5,707 nt of DNA from Candidatus Azambacteria bacterium (GTDB taxonomy: Bacteria > Patescibacteriota > Minisyncoccia > GWC2-36-17 > M10-OD1-4), in assembly GCA_016200995.1 (NCBI GenBank), contig JACQDS010000011.1, forward strand, positions 1-5,707, in the 5' to 3' direction. Both the position numbers and the translations under genes were made by a program. The notes beneath the pieces are model-generated. The model was not told the DNA's origin. It saw only the letters and a program-made list of their open reading frames with translations, and searched no databases. The first letter of the stretch is position 1. Each line of letters opens with the position of its first letter. Positions 1-5,139 of this stretch are shown piece after piece.

Positions 1-62
1 GGGAATTGAACCCCGATTATCGGCTTGAAAAGCCGGTGTCCTAACCATTAGACGATAGGGCC
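1..62 (-). tRNA. tRNA-Glu (anticodon UUC), 3' end cut by window edge
   Basis: Read on the minus strand from base 62, the sequence gives a 7-nt acceptor strand (GGCCCTA), TC at positions 8-9, a D-arm GTCTAATGGTTAGGAC, an anticodon arm CCGGC-TTTTCAA-GCCGA and the start of the T-arm GGGGTTCAATTCCC. The loop puts anticodon TTC at bases 27-29, so this tRNA decodes GAA and GAG as glutamate. The D-arm and anticodon loop closely resemble bacterial tRNA-Glu. The 3' acceptor strand, the discriminator base and any CCA lie outside the window. The outermost anticodon-stem pair (bases 36 and 20) is C-A, a mismatch, while the other four pairs are canonical. Confidence 0.95.
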
Positions 63-72
63 ATTTAATTGA

Positions 73-99
73 ATGATTTACGATTGAAGATTTAAGAAT
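73..99 (+). repeat. Dispersed AT-rich repeat, copy 1
   Basis: This 27-nt stretch matches the reverse complement of 2913-2939 at 24 of 27 positions, and the first 13 nt (ATGATTTACGATT) are identical. Both copies lie between genes. This one sits in the predicted 5' leader of the tRNA-Glu transcript. The rest of the gap from 63 to 173 holds no gene that I can see and no convincing terminator for the PHP gene. Confidence 0.55.
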
Positions 100-126
100 G
101 ATATATTATTTTTCTTTGAAAATCAA
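98..126 (-). promoter_or_regulatory. Probable promoter of the tRNA-Glu gene
   Basis: On the minus strand a -35-like TTGATT (126-121) and a -10-like TATCAT (103-98) are separated by 17 nt. This would start transcription near base 91, about 30 nt before the mature tRNA 5' end at 62. The elements match the sigma-70 consensus at 4/6 and 5/6. The region is AT-rich, so chance matches are possible. Confidence 0.4.
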
Positions 127-173
127 GGATGGAGAGAGGGTTTTTTTGAGAGTTTTCTTGCCAGTCTTCTTGT

Positions 174-863
174 TTAGTCGGCAATCGTAAAAGCGCATTG
201 TCTTATCAGCATATCTTTTATTGAGTTGACAGGAGATGTCGTGTTTTCTATTTTATTTTTTCTGATCGCTTCAAATACTGACTTTTGGGTTTTTTCTTCG
301 GTCTCCACAAAGGCGAAGCTTCTATCCATATAGTCAAAAAAGTGGGTGTCGGATGTCGCTATAATCGGCTTGTTGAATTTTTTTGCCGTGTTTTCCGCTT
401 TTTTATTTCTGTTGAATATCTTTGAGTAAAACCAGGAAAGCTCAATGGCGTCTATCGTGTCTATATTTTTCTCCAAATAATCTTTCAAGCTGATATTTCC
501 GTAAAAGTACGGGTGGGGAGCAACGACGAGTATTTCCGGATGTTCTTTTTTGTATTGCCTAAGATCACTGAAGTCGTAGATCTTTTCTGCATCTTTCTCA
601 CAGCCCAAAACAAGAAGGTGTCTGCCTTCCTTTGAAACCCTTCCTCTTTCTATGCCGATTTCTATGCCGGGTATCAAAAGAATGCCTTTTTCTTTCGCAT
701 AATTTTCAAGATCTTTTGTATCAACAAAAAAATCATGGCATGTAATGGCAAGGACATCAAATTTTAAAGATGCCGCCTTGTCTATCCCTTCTTTTAAGGA
801 GTGTTTTATGACATGATACGGATCTTCTGAGCTATGGAAGTGTAAGTTTGTTTTTAATTTCAT
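174..863 (-). CDS. PHP-domain metal-dependent phosphoesterase family protein
   Basis: This is a 229-residue protein with the polymerase and histidinol phosphatase (PHP) fold. PHP proteins bind two or three metal ions and hydrolyse phosphoesters in small molecules or nucleic acids; the substrate here cannot be told. The ligand motifs appear in the family order: HFH (H8, H10), a TCHD segment (H43, D44), PGIE (E68), RHLLVLG (H82), APHP (H117) and SDTH (D172, H174). Family members usually have Asp before the second-motif His, and here it is Cys42. The length suits a stand-alone PHP enzyme, with no polymerase domain. No signal peptide or membrane segment is seen, so it is probably cytoplasmic. The ATG at 863 fits well because H8 and H10 fall close to the N-terminus, as is usual. 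There is no Shine-Dalgarno sequence at normal spacing, and a strong -10 box lies only 9 nt upstream. Confidence 0.88.
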   Translation of the reverse strand: MKLKTNLHFHSSEDPYHVIKHSLKEGIDKAASLKFDVLAITCHDFFVDTKDLENYAKEKGILLIPGIEIGIERGRVSKEGRHLLVLGCEKDAEKIYDFSDLRQYKKEHPEILVVAPHPYFYGNISLKDYLEKNIDTIDAIELSWFYSKIFNRNKKAENTAKKFNKPIIATSDTHFFDYMDRSFAFVETEEKTQKSVFEAIRKNKIENTTSPVNSIKDMLIRQCAFTIAD

Positions 864-872
864 ACATACAAG

Positions 873-899
873 ATTATACCTGATTTAAGTTTTTTTCAA
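873..899 (-). promoter_or_regulatory. Promoter of the PHP gene, probably giving a leaderless mRNA
   Basis: The minus strand has TTGAAA (899-894) and a perfect TATAAT (878-873) with a 15-nt spacer, shorter than the usual 17. Transcription should begin near 866-867, only about 3-4 nt before the ATG at 863, leaving no room for a ribosome binding site. The -35 box starts only a few bases after the T-tract of the preceding gene's terminator. Confidence 0.55.
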
Positions 900-902
900 C
901 AC

Positions 903-932
903 AAAAAAAACCCCCGACTGCTAGCGGGGGTT
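903..932 (-). terminator. Intrinsic terminator of the small membrane protein gene
   Basis: On the minus strand an 8-bp stem (932-925 with 916-909, core CCCCCG/CGGGGG) closes an 8-nt loop and runs into eight T residues (910-903). The last two sense codons and the TAG stop (923-921) of the upstream gene lie inside the stem-loop, so the hairpin is partly coding. Read on the plus strand the stem is followed only by a weaker T-tract, so it mainly serves the minus strand. Confidence 0.85.
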
Positions 933-1286
933 CTTTTGGATATCATCCATGAATTTTTTATATTCTCGATTTGCGAGAATAAAATATAGCGCGAAGCTTG
1001 AAGCGGCCATTCCCGCCAGGATCCAATAGGGCTGCAGGATAAGGCTTGTGAAAAAGTAAGTTTGGGCAATGAATACAAGACATAAAAGAAAGTGCGAAAT
1101 TTCTTTCAATGCGTCCATCACAAGAACGTGAAAGGCGCTTTCGCTTTCAAATTGCAATATCGCGCTTGTTATTTCAAGGCCGATAATAATGCAAGCTAAT
1201 GCCACTAGCTTAACCTCGTAATTTCCAACGTGCAATATATTGAACATTACAACAAGACTGAAAGGCCAAATCAATGTCTTTTTCAT
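921..1286 (-). CDS. Small four-helix membrane protein of unknown function
   Basis: I do not recognise this 121-residue protein. It is strongly hydrophobic, with likely membrane segments at about residues 5-20 (the weakest), 26-45, 65-84 and 87-104. A charged loop containing E47-S48-E49-S50 and D58 lies between the second and third, and the tail (NREYKKFMDDIQKNPR) is charged and should be soluble. MKK at the N-terminus and the basic residues before the tail suggest, by the positive-inside rule, that both ends are cytoplasmic. The ATG at 1286 is supported by an upstream AAGGG (1298-1294) with 7-nt spacing and by a good promoter 30 nt further up. A terminator overlaps the stop codon, so the gene is a single-gene transcript. 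It diverges from the glycosyltransferase, which hints at a shared envelope role but does not show one. Confidence 0.8.
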   Translation of the reverse strand: MKKTLIWPFSLVVMFNILHVGNYEVKLVALACIIIGLEITSAILQFESESAFHVLVMDALKEISHFLLCLVFIAQTYFFTSLILQPYWILAGMAASSFALYFILANREYKKFMDDIQKNPR

Positions 1287-1316
1287 GGCGGCACCCTTTT
1301 AAATGAGCTAGAAAAA

Positions 1317-1325
1317 TGCTACAAT
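1317..1325 (+). promoter_or_regulatory. Extended -10 promoter of the glycosyltransferase gene
   Basis: The plus strand reads TGCTACAAT: a TG-N extension followed by TACAAT, which matches the -10 consensus at 5/6. The -35 position (about 1297-1302, TTTTAA) is poor, as is common for extended -10 promoters. Transcription would begin near 1332, about 14 nt before the first ATG (1346). The element overlaps the opposing -10 box, so RNA polymerase probably cannot occupy both promoters at once. Confidence 0.5.
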
Positions 1326-1337
1326 TATTTAAATAAT
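1324..1337. repeat. 14-bp perfect palindrome in the divergent promoter region, possible operator
   Basis: ATTATTTAAATAAT is a perfect 14-bp palindrome. It lies inside the spacer of the minus promoter and over the expected start point of the plus promoter, where a bound repressor would block both. It is entirely A and T, so chance is a real alternative, and no regulator gene is in the window. Confidence 0.25.
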
Positions 1338-1345
1338 AAGTCAAG

Positions 1346-1498
1346 ATGTTCATGGAAATGGATACCCGGTATTATCTTAAGCTTTCAAGGGCTTCGGATC
1401 TAAAAGATAAAAAAGAAAAAAGAATTTACAGGGCGTTTGAAATTTTGCCGGGTGCTTTGTCTTGGTTGACCGTTTTGCCGAAACAAAAAAAAATATGA
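1346..1498 (+). pseudogene. N-terminal fragment of the glycosyltransferase, out of frame with the rest
   Basis: This is a 50-codon frame with possible ATG starts at 1346, 1352 and 1358. It reads through a charged stretch (DTRYYLKLSRASDLKDKKEKR), then IYRAFEILPGALSWLTVLPKQKKI, and stops at TGA 1496-1498. From memory, the ILPGALSW segment resembles the cytoplasmic leader before the first membrane helix in Patescibacterial family 2 glycosyltransferases, which then usually continue through a helical hairpin into a basic linker and the catalytic domain. Here the frame runs out instead. The next part of the enzyme continues in the -1 frame. It sits directly behind the extended -10 promoter, so it is probably the real start of translation for this gene. 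The TGA overlaps an ATG of the downstream frame (ATGA at 1495-1498). Confidence 0.6.
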
Positions 1499-2775
1499 AG
1501 ATAGACTGGATGACAAAGCTGAAACAGGAAAAGCATGGCTGGGAGAATTTTTATCATCTCATACTTTTGCCGGTTTATAACGAAGGGATGGATATAGTTG
1601 AGCCTACGATGCTTTCAATATTGGATTCAAATTATCCGAAGGATAAGATGATGATCGTTTTTGCCACTGAGGAGAGAGCCGGCGAGGCGGCAGAAAAGCT
1701 CGCTTTGGATGTTCAAAAAAAATTCGGCGATAAATTTTTCAGATTTTTAATTACAAAACATCCGAAAGATATTGAAGGTGAGATAGCCGGCAAGGGTTCA
1801 AACATCGCTTGGGCCGGCAAAAGAGCGAAAGAAAATATAGTGGATAAAGAAAATATTCCGTACGATAAAATAATAGTTTCCGCTTTGGATATAGATACTG
1901 TTTTGTGGAAAGATTATTTTTCGCGGCTTATGTATGTTTATCTTTCAACGGAAAATCCGCAGAGAGCTTCTTATCAGCCGGTGCCTTTTTATATTAACAA
2001 TATCTGGCAAGCTCCGGCCATCGCAAGAGTGATATCTTTCTCGGCGACCTTTTGGCATACGCTTCAGCAGGAGAGGCCGGAAAGAATGACGACATTTTCC
2101 TCGCATTCAATGCCTTTCCAAGCGCTTGTTGATGTTGATTTTTGGCAGACGAATATGGTCTCGGAGGATTCAAGAATATTTTGGCAATGCTTTTTAAGAT
2201 ATGACGGAAATTACACGGTTGTGCCTTTGTATTATCCGGTGAATATGGATGCGAATGTTGCGCCAAAATTTTGGCAGACAATGGTTAATCAATACAAACA
2301 GCAGAGGCGTTGGGGTTACGGCGCGGAAAATGTTCCGTATTTTCTTTTTGGATTTTGGAAAAACAAAAAGATATCTTTAAAAAAGAAATGGCATTACGCA
2401 TGGACGATCATAGAGGGTTTTCATTCCTGGGCGACAAATGCGCTGATCATCTTTCTTTTGGGCTGGCTTCCGCTTTATCTTGGCGGGGAGGTTTTCAACA
2501 CCCTTCTTTTGGCTTATAATCTTCCGGAGATCACAAAAACGATAATGACATTTGCCATGCTCGGCATAGTGACCTCAATAGTTTTTACAATGATGATATT
2601 GCCGCCAAAGCCTCCGGAGTATGGCAGGTTAAAATATGTAATGATGATCCTTCAGTGGCCGCTTATTTTTATCACGATAATCGTTTTTGGATCCTTTCCG
2701 GGCCTTGAGGCGCAGACTCGTCTTATGCTGGGAAAATACCTCGGCTTTTGGGTAACACCCAAAATAAGAATTTAA
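1462..2775 (+). CDS. Family 2 glycosyltransferase with C-terminal membrane helices, N-terminus broken
   Basis: The enzyme should transfer sugar from a nucleotide-sugar donor at the inner face of the membrane; the product is unknown, perhaps an envelope glycan. Numbering from TTG 1462 (437 residues), the GT-A domain has PVYNE (37-41), GKGSN (110-114), a DxD motif in ALDIDT (D143, D145), the likely catalytic acid in SED (E236, D237) and QQRRW (280-284), the Q-x-x-R-W motif of cellulose and hyaluronan synthase-like enzymes. Membrane helices follow at about 322-345, 360-380 and 395-415. An in-frame TGA at 1438 excludes an upstream start. TTG 1462 has only a weak GGGTG before it. ATG 1495 overlaps the stop of the N-terminal fragment, so translation may be coupled. 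The beginning (RFAETKKNMKIDW) looks like the linker after the N-terminal helices, so both starts are probably artefacts of the lesion. The stop lies in an inverted repeat. Confidence 0.85.
   Translation: MVDRFAETKKNMKIDWMTKLKQEKHGWENFYHLILLPVYNEGMDIVEPTMLSILDSNYPKDKMMIVFATEERAGEAAEKLALDVQKKFGDKFFRFLITKHPKDIEGEIAGKGSNIAWAGKRAKENIVDKENIPYDKIIVSALDIDTVLWKDYFSRLMYVYLSTENPQRASYQPVPFYINNIWQAPAIARVISFSATFWHTLQQERPERMTTFSSHSMPFQALVDVDFWQTNMVSEDSRIFWQCFLRYDGNYTVVPLYYPVNMDANVAPKFWQTMVNQYKQQRRWGYGAENVPYFLFGFWKNKKISLKKKWHYAWTIIEGFHSWATNALIIFLLGWLPLYLGGEVFNTLLLAYNLPEITKTIMTFAMLGIVTSIVFTMMILPPKPPEYGRLKYVMMILQWPLIFITIIVFGSFPGLEAQTRLMLGKYLGFWVTPKIRI
1485..1493 (+). other. Run of nine A at the frame switch of the glycosyltransferase
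   Basis: Nine A residues lie where the N-terminal and catalytic frames overlap. In the N-terminal frame they form a slippery heptamer A-AAA-AAA (1486-1492). A -1 slip, or one extra A in DNA or RNA, would join the two frames as ...PKQKKNMKIDW..., giving about 476 residues. I see no clear stimulating structure downstream. Such runs also attract sequencing errors. Confidence 0.5.
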
Positions 2776-2887
2776 AATATTGGCAAATTTCTTTGTCAAA
2801 AACTCCGGGCTTGTTCGCTGTACATTTTAGTACAGCTCACTTCACTCCTCGTTTTTTCCTCGAACTTTACTCAATATTTTAAATTCT
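2767..2887. repeat. Intergenic inverted-repeat element, about 121 bp
   Basis: A perfect 16-bp inverted repeat (2767-2782 and 2872-2887; core GAATTTAAAATATTG and its complement) bounds the element. Inside is a perfect 7-bp hairpin GCTGTAC-ATTTTA-GTACAGC (2817-2836), and around it GTTCG (2813-2817) can pair with CGAAC (2861-2865). TCCTCG occurs twice, 11 bp apart (2846 and 2857). The left arm contains the TAA stop of the glycosyltransferase (2773-2775). The element lies between two convergent genes. It could be a small palindromic or MITE-like repeat or an RNA structure protecting 3' ends. TA flanks each side, but a target-site duplication is not convincing. Confidence 0.5.
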
Positions 2888-2912
2888 ATCAGCGTTTATT
2901 TTTTAAATTTTT

Positions 2913-2939
2913 ATTCATCAATCTTAAATCGTAAATCAT
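2913..2939 (-). repeat. Dispersed AT-rich repeat, copy 2
   Basis: The reverse complement of this 27-nt stretch matches 73-99 at 24 of 27 positions, with 13 identical bases at one end. It lies just past the recG stop codon. No hairpin with a T-tract that would count as a recG terminator is seen in 2888-2950. Confidence 0.55.
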
Positions 2940-2950
2940 AAATCTGCTTC

Positions 2951-5059
2951 CTACTCAAAATGAACCTCTTTTCTCATTTTTGAAATTCTGTCAAAGATTT
3001 TAGGATATTTTGAAAGGGAAGGGTCTTTTTCCAAGATCTCCTTGGCGTCCTCTTGCGCTTCCGATATTAAACGCGGGTTTATCAGAGCCTCCATTGCGAT
3101 ATCCGGAATGCCTGATTGGTTTTTCCCGAAAAAATCCCCGGGCCCTCTTAATTTAAGATCATACTCGGCCAGCTCAAATCCGCTTTCGCATTTTTCCATT
3201 ATTTTAAGCCTCTCAAGCGAAACTTCCGATGGAGATTCTGAAAATAAAAAGCAGTAAGACTGATGTTCGCCCCTGCCGACTCTGCCTCGGAATTGATGCA
3301 TCTGCGCAAGTCCGAATCTCTCCGCGCCTTCTATCATCATTATTGTCGCGTTCGGCACATCAACACCAACCTCCACGACAGATGTTGAAACTAAAATATC
3401 ATGTTCTTTGCCCTTGAATTCTTTCATTATTTTTTCTTTTTCTTTCGGCTTCATTTTTCCATGAAGCATAGCCACTCTAAGATGCGGAAATATTTTTTTT
3501 GAAAGTTTTTCATACTCATCTTTGACGGCTTTTATCTCTTGCGTATTAAATTGCCTATCTGTGAGATCAGCATCATCTTTATTTTCTATTTTTGGACAAA
3601 CGACAAAAACTTGTCTGTCTTTTTTAACTTCGCTTTCTATAAAAGCGTACGCATCTTTTCTTTTTTCGCTTGGCACGACTTTCGTGATTATTTTTTTTCT
3701 GTTTTTTGGCATTTCGTCTATCAAAGATATATCCAGGTCGCCGTAGGCGGTCATTGCGAGCGTCCGCGGGATCGGCGTTGCCGTCATACTTAAGAGATGC
3801 GGAACAGACGCAGAACCGCGGATCAGCGCGGCGCGCTGATCTACGCCGAAGCGGTGCTGTTCATCCAAAATAACAAGCCCGAGTTTTTTAAATCCTACCT
3901 TGTCCTGTATCAAGGAATGCGTGCCGATAACTATATCAGCTTTTTTGCTGTTTATCATTTTAATGATCTCGTTTTTTTTCGGAGAGTATATCTCTTTAAG
4001 CTCCGGTTCGTAGACTTTTTGCGCCGATGCTGTCAAAAGCGCGATGTTTAGATTAAAGTCGCCGAGCACTTTTACCGCTTCGTAAAAATGCTGTATTGCC
4101 AATATTTCCGTCGGCGCCATAAATGCGGATTGCCAACCGTTTTTTGCCGCATTTGCGGCTGAAAGAAGCGCGACCAATGTTTTTCCTGAGCCGACATCTC
4201 CCTCAACAAGCCTGTTCATCGGGTAGCCTTTTTCAACATCTTTAAACACCTGCCACAAAGCTTTTTTCTGGGCGTCGGTCAGCTCAAAAGGGAGGGTCTT
4301 TAAAATCTTTTTTGTAAATTCAATGTCCGGCTTTATGGCTGGCGCTCCGAGCGATTCAAGCTGTTTTTTCGCATTGAGTATAACAAGCTGGATCAAAAAA
4401 AGCTCTTCGTAGGATATTCTTTTTTTTGCTTCCGCCTGCTCGCTTCTGTTTTTGGGAAAATGAATTTTTTCAATCGCTTCTTTTGCATTTATGAGACGCC
4501 TTTTTTCTTTTATCTCTTTTGGCAAAATATCCTCAACTTGGCTTGAGAAGGGAAGGGCGTTTTTGACCAAAAGCCTGATCCAGCGCGATGTGATTCCGCG
4601 AGTTTCAGCGTAGACAGGAACGAGCCTGCCTGTGTGGGTCGTGTCTTTTTCAAAATTAAAAACTTCATAAGCCGGATTTTGCATTACAAGGCTTTTTTGT
4701 TGAAACCCGACTTTTCCGGCTATGTTTATGGCCTGGTCTTTATGGATATTTTTTATCAAAAATGGCTGGTTGTACCAGATCGCTTTTATTGTTCTTTCGC
4801 CGTCGCTTATCGTCGCGCTTGTTATCGTCATTCTTTTTCTGAAGGCTCTCGTATTTTCAATGGAAAGAATTATGCCGGAGATCGTGCAAGTTTCTCCTAT
4901 TTTGGCGTTTTTTATCTTGGTGATTACTGAAAAATCATCATATCGCCTTGGAAAATTAAAAAGCAGATCTCTTATTGTTCGCACATTAAGATGCTCAAGC
5001 TGTTTTGTTATTTTTGAGTTTACGCCTTTTAAATTTTGTATCGGGTCACTGATATTCAT
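2951..5059 (-). CDS. recG: ATP-dependent DNA helicase RecG
   Basis: RecG is a superfamily 2 DNA translocase that regresses stalled replication forks and remodels branched DNA in recombination and repair, in the cytoplasm. The 702 residues match the family length. The N-terminal part has LKGVNSKI (10-17) and DLLFNFPRRYDD (31-42), typical of RecG, then the OB-fold wedge domain at about 55-135 that splits the junction. The helicase core has TDAQKKA (261-267), Walker A GDVGSGKT (287-294), APTE (315-318), GTHS (379-382), the DEQH box (399-402), SMTATPIPRTLAMTAYGDLD (424-443), MLHGKMK (531-537), STSVVEVGVDVPNA (558-571) and QFRGRVGRG (589-597). The C-terminal LRGPGDFFGKNQSG (637-650) is the RecG signature region. 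All ATPase motifs are intact. There is no clear Shine-Dalgarno sequence before ATG 5059. The exonuclease gene lies 71 nt upstream on the same strand, separated by a palindromic repeat. Confidence 0.97.
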   Translation of the reverse strand: MNISDPIQNLKGVNSKITKQLEHLNVRTIRDLLFNFPRRYDDFSVITKIKNAKIGETCTISGIILSIENTRAFRKRMTITSATISDGERTIKAIWYNQPFLIKNIHKDQAINIAGKVGFQQKSLVMQNPAYEVFNFEKDTTHTGRLVPVYAETRGITSRWIRLLVKNALPFSSQVEDILPKEIKEKRRLINAKEAIEKIHFPKNRSEQAEAKKRISYEELFLIQLVILNAKKQLESLGAPAIKPDIEFTKKILKTLPFELTDAQKKALWQVFKDVEKGYPMNRLVEGDVGSGKTLVALLSAANAAKNGWQSAFMAPTEILAIQHFYEAVKVLGDFNLNIALLTASAQKVYEPELKEIYSPKKNEIIKMINSKKADIVIGTHSLIQDKVGFKKLGLVILDEQHRFGVDQRAALIRGSASVPHLLSMTATPIPRTLAMTAYGDLDISLIDEMPKNRKKIITKVVPSEKRKDAYAFIESEVKKDRQVFVVCPKIENKDDADLTDRQFNTQEIKAVKDEYEKLSKKIFPHLRVAMLHGKMKPKEKEKIMKEFKGKEHDILVSTSVVEVGVDVPNATIMMIEGAERFGLAQMHQFRGRVGRGEHQSYCFLFSESPSEVSLERLKIMEKCESGFELAEYDLKLRGPGDFFGKNQSGIPDIAMEALINPRLISEAQEDAKEILEKDPSLSKYPKIFDRISKMRKEVHFE

Positions 5060-5060
5060 T

Positions 5061-5139
5061 AGCTAGCTTATAGCTTTTAACTTATAGCTTTTAGCTTTTT
5101 CATATCAAGCTAGCAGCTAAAAGCTGACAGCTATAAGCT
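5061..5139. repeat. Nested palindromic AGCT-rich repeat between the exonuclease gene and recG
   Basis: Two perfect 11-bp inverted pairs are nested: the outer AGCTTATAGCT (5065-5075) with AGCTATAAGCT (5129-5139), and the inner AGCTTTTAGCT (5086-5096) with AGCTAAAAGCT (5115-5125). The left half also holds a direct repeat of CTTATAGCTTTTA (5067-5079 and 5081-5093, period 14). The right end includes the TAG stop of the exonuclease gene (5131-5133). It looks like an intergenic palindromic repeat that can form a long imperfect hairpin. It fills almost the whole gap and carries the likely recG promoter. Confidence 0.7.
5081..5108 (-). promoter_or_regulatory. Probable recG promoter inside the palindromic repeat
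   Basis: The minus strand has TTGATA (5108-5103, 5/6) and TATAAG (5086-5081, 5/6) with a 16-nt spacer. Transcription should begin near 5074, about 15 nt before the recG ATG. A second TATAAG (5072-5067) comes from the direct repeat and lies too close to the ATG for a normal leader. Since TATAAG is part of the repeat unit, chance similarity cannot be excluded. Confidence 0.4.

Larger units (their letters stand above)
1316..1344 (-). promoter_or_regulatory. Promoter of the small membrane protein gene
   Basis: The minus strand has TTGACT (1344-1339, 5/6 to the -35 consensus), a 17-nt spacer and TAGCAT (1321-1316, 4/6 to the -10 consensus). Transcription should start near 1309, giving a leader of about 22 nt that includes the AAGGG ribosome binding site. 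The -10 box shares bases 1317-1321 with the extended -10 of the opposing promoter. Confidence 0.6.

Noticed and set aside
111..150. Possible terminator after the PHP gene (CTTTGA/TCAAGG stem and T-rich run)
   Set aside because: The stem is only six pairs with a wobble, it is on the wrong side of the T-run for the minus strand, and no other stable hairpin is present.
896..1078. 60-codon minus-strand frame overlapping the small membrane protein
   Set aside because: It runs through the terminator in another frame of a gene that has its own promoter, ribosome binding site and membrane-protein character.
1994..2281. 95-codon minus-strand frame inside the glycosyltransferase
   Set aside because: It is antisense to conserved catalytic motifs and shows no domain of its own, so it is a shadow frame.
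2817..2836. Hairpin GCTGTAC/GTACAGC as an intrinsic terminator for the glycosyltransferase or recG
   Set aside because: No T-tract directly follows on either strand: TCACTTC follows on the plus strand and GAACAAG on the minus strand. It is better described as part of the inverted-repeat element.
3042..5066. Several plus-strand frames of 62 to 114 codons opposite recG
   Set aside because: All lie antisense to an intact recG with every helicase motif. Their translations show no recognisable domains or start signals.
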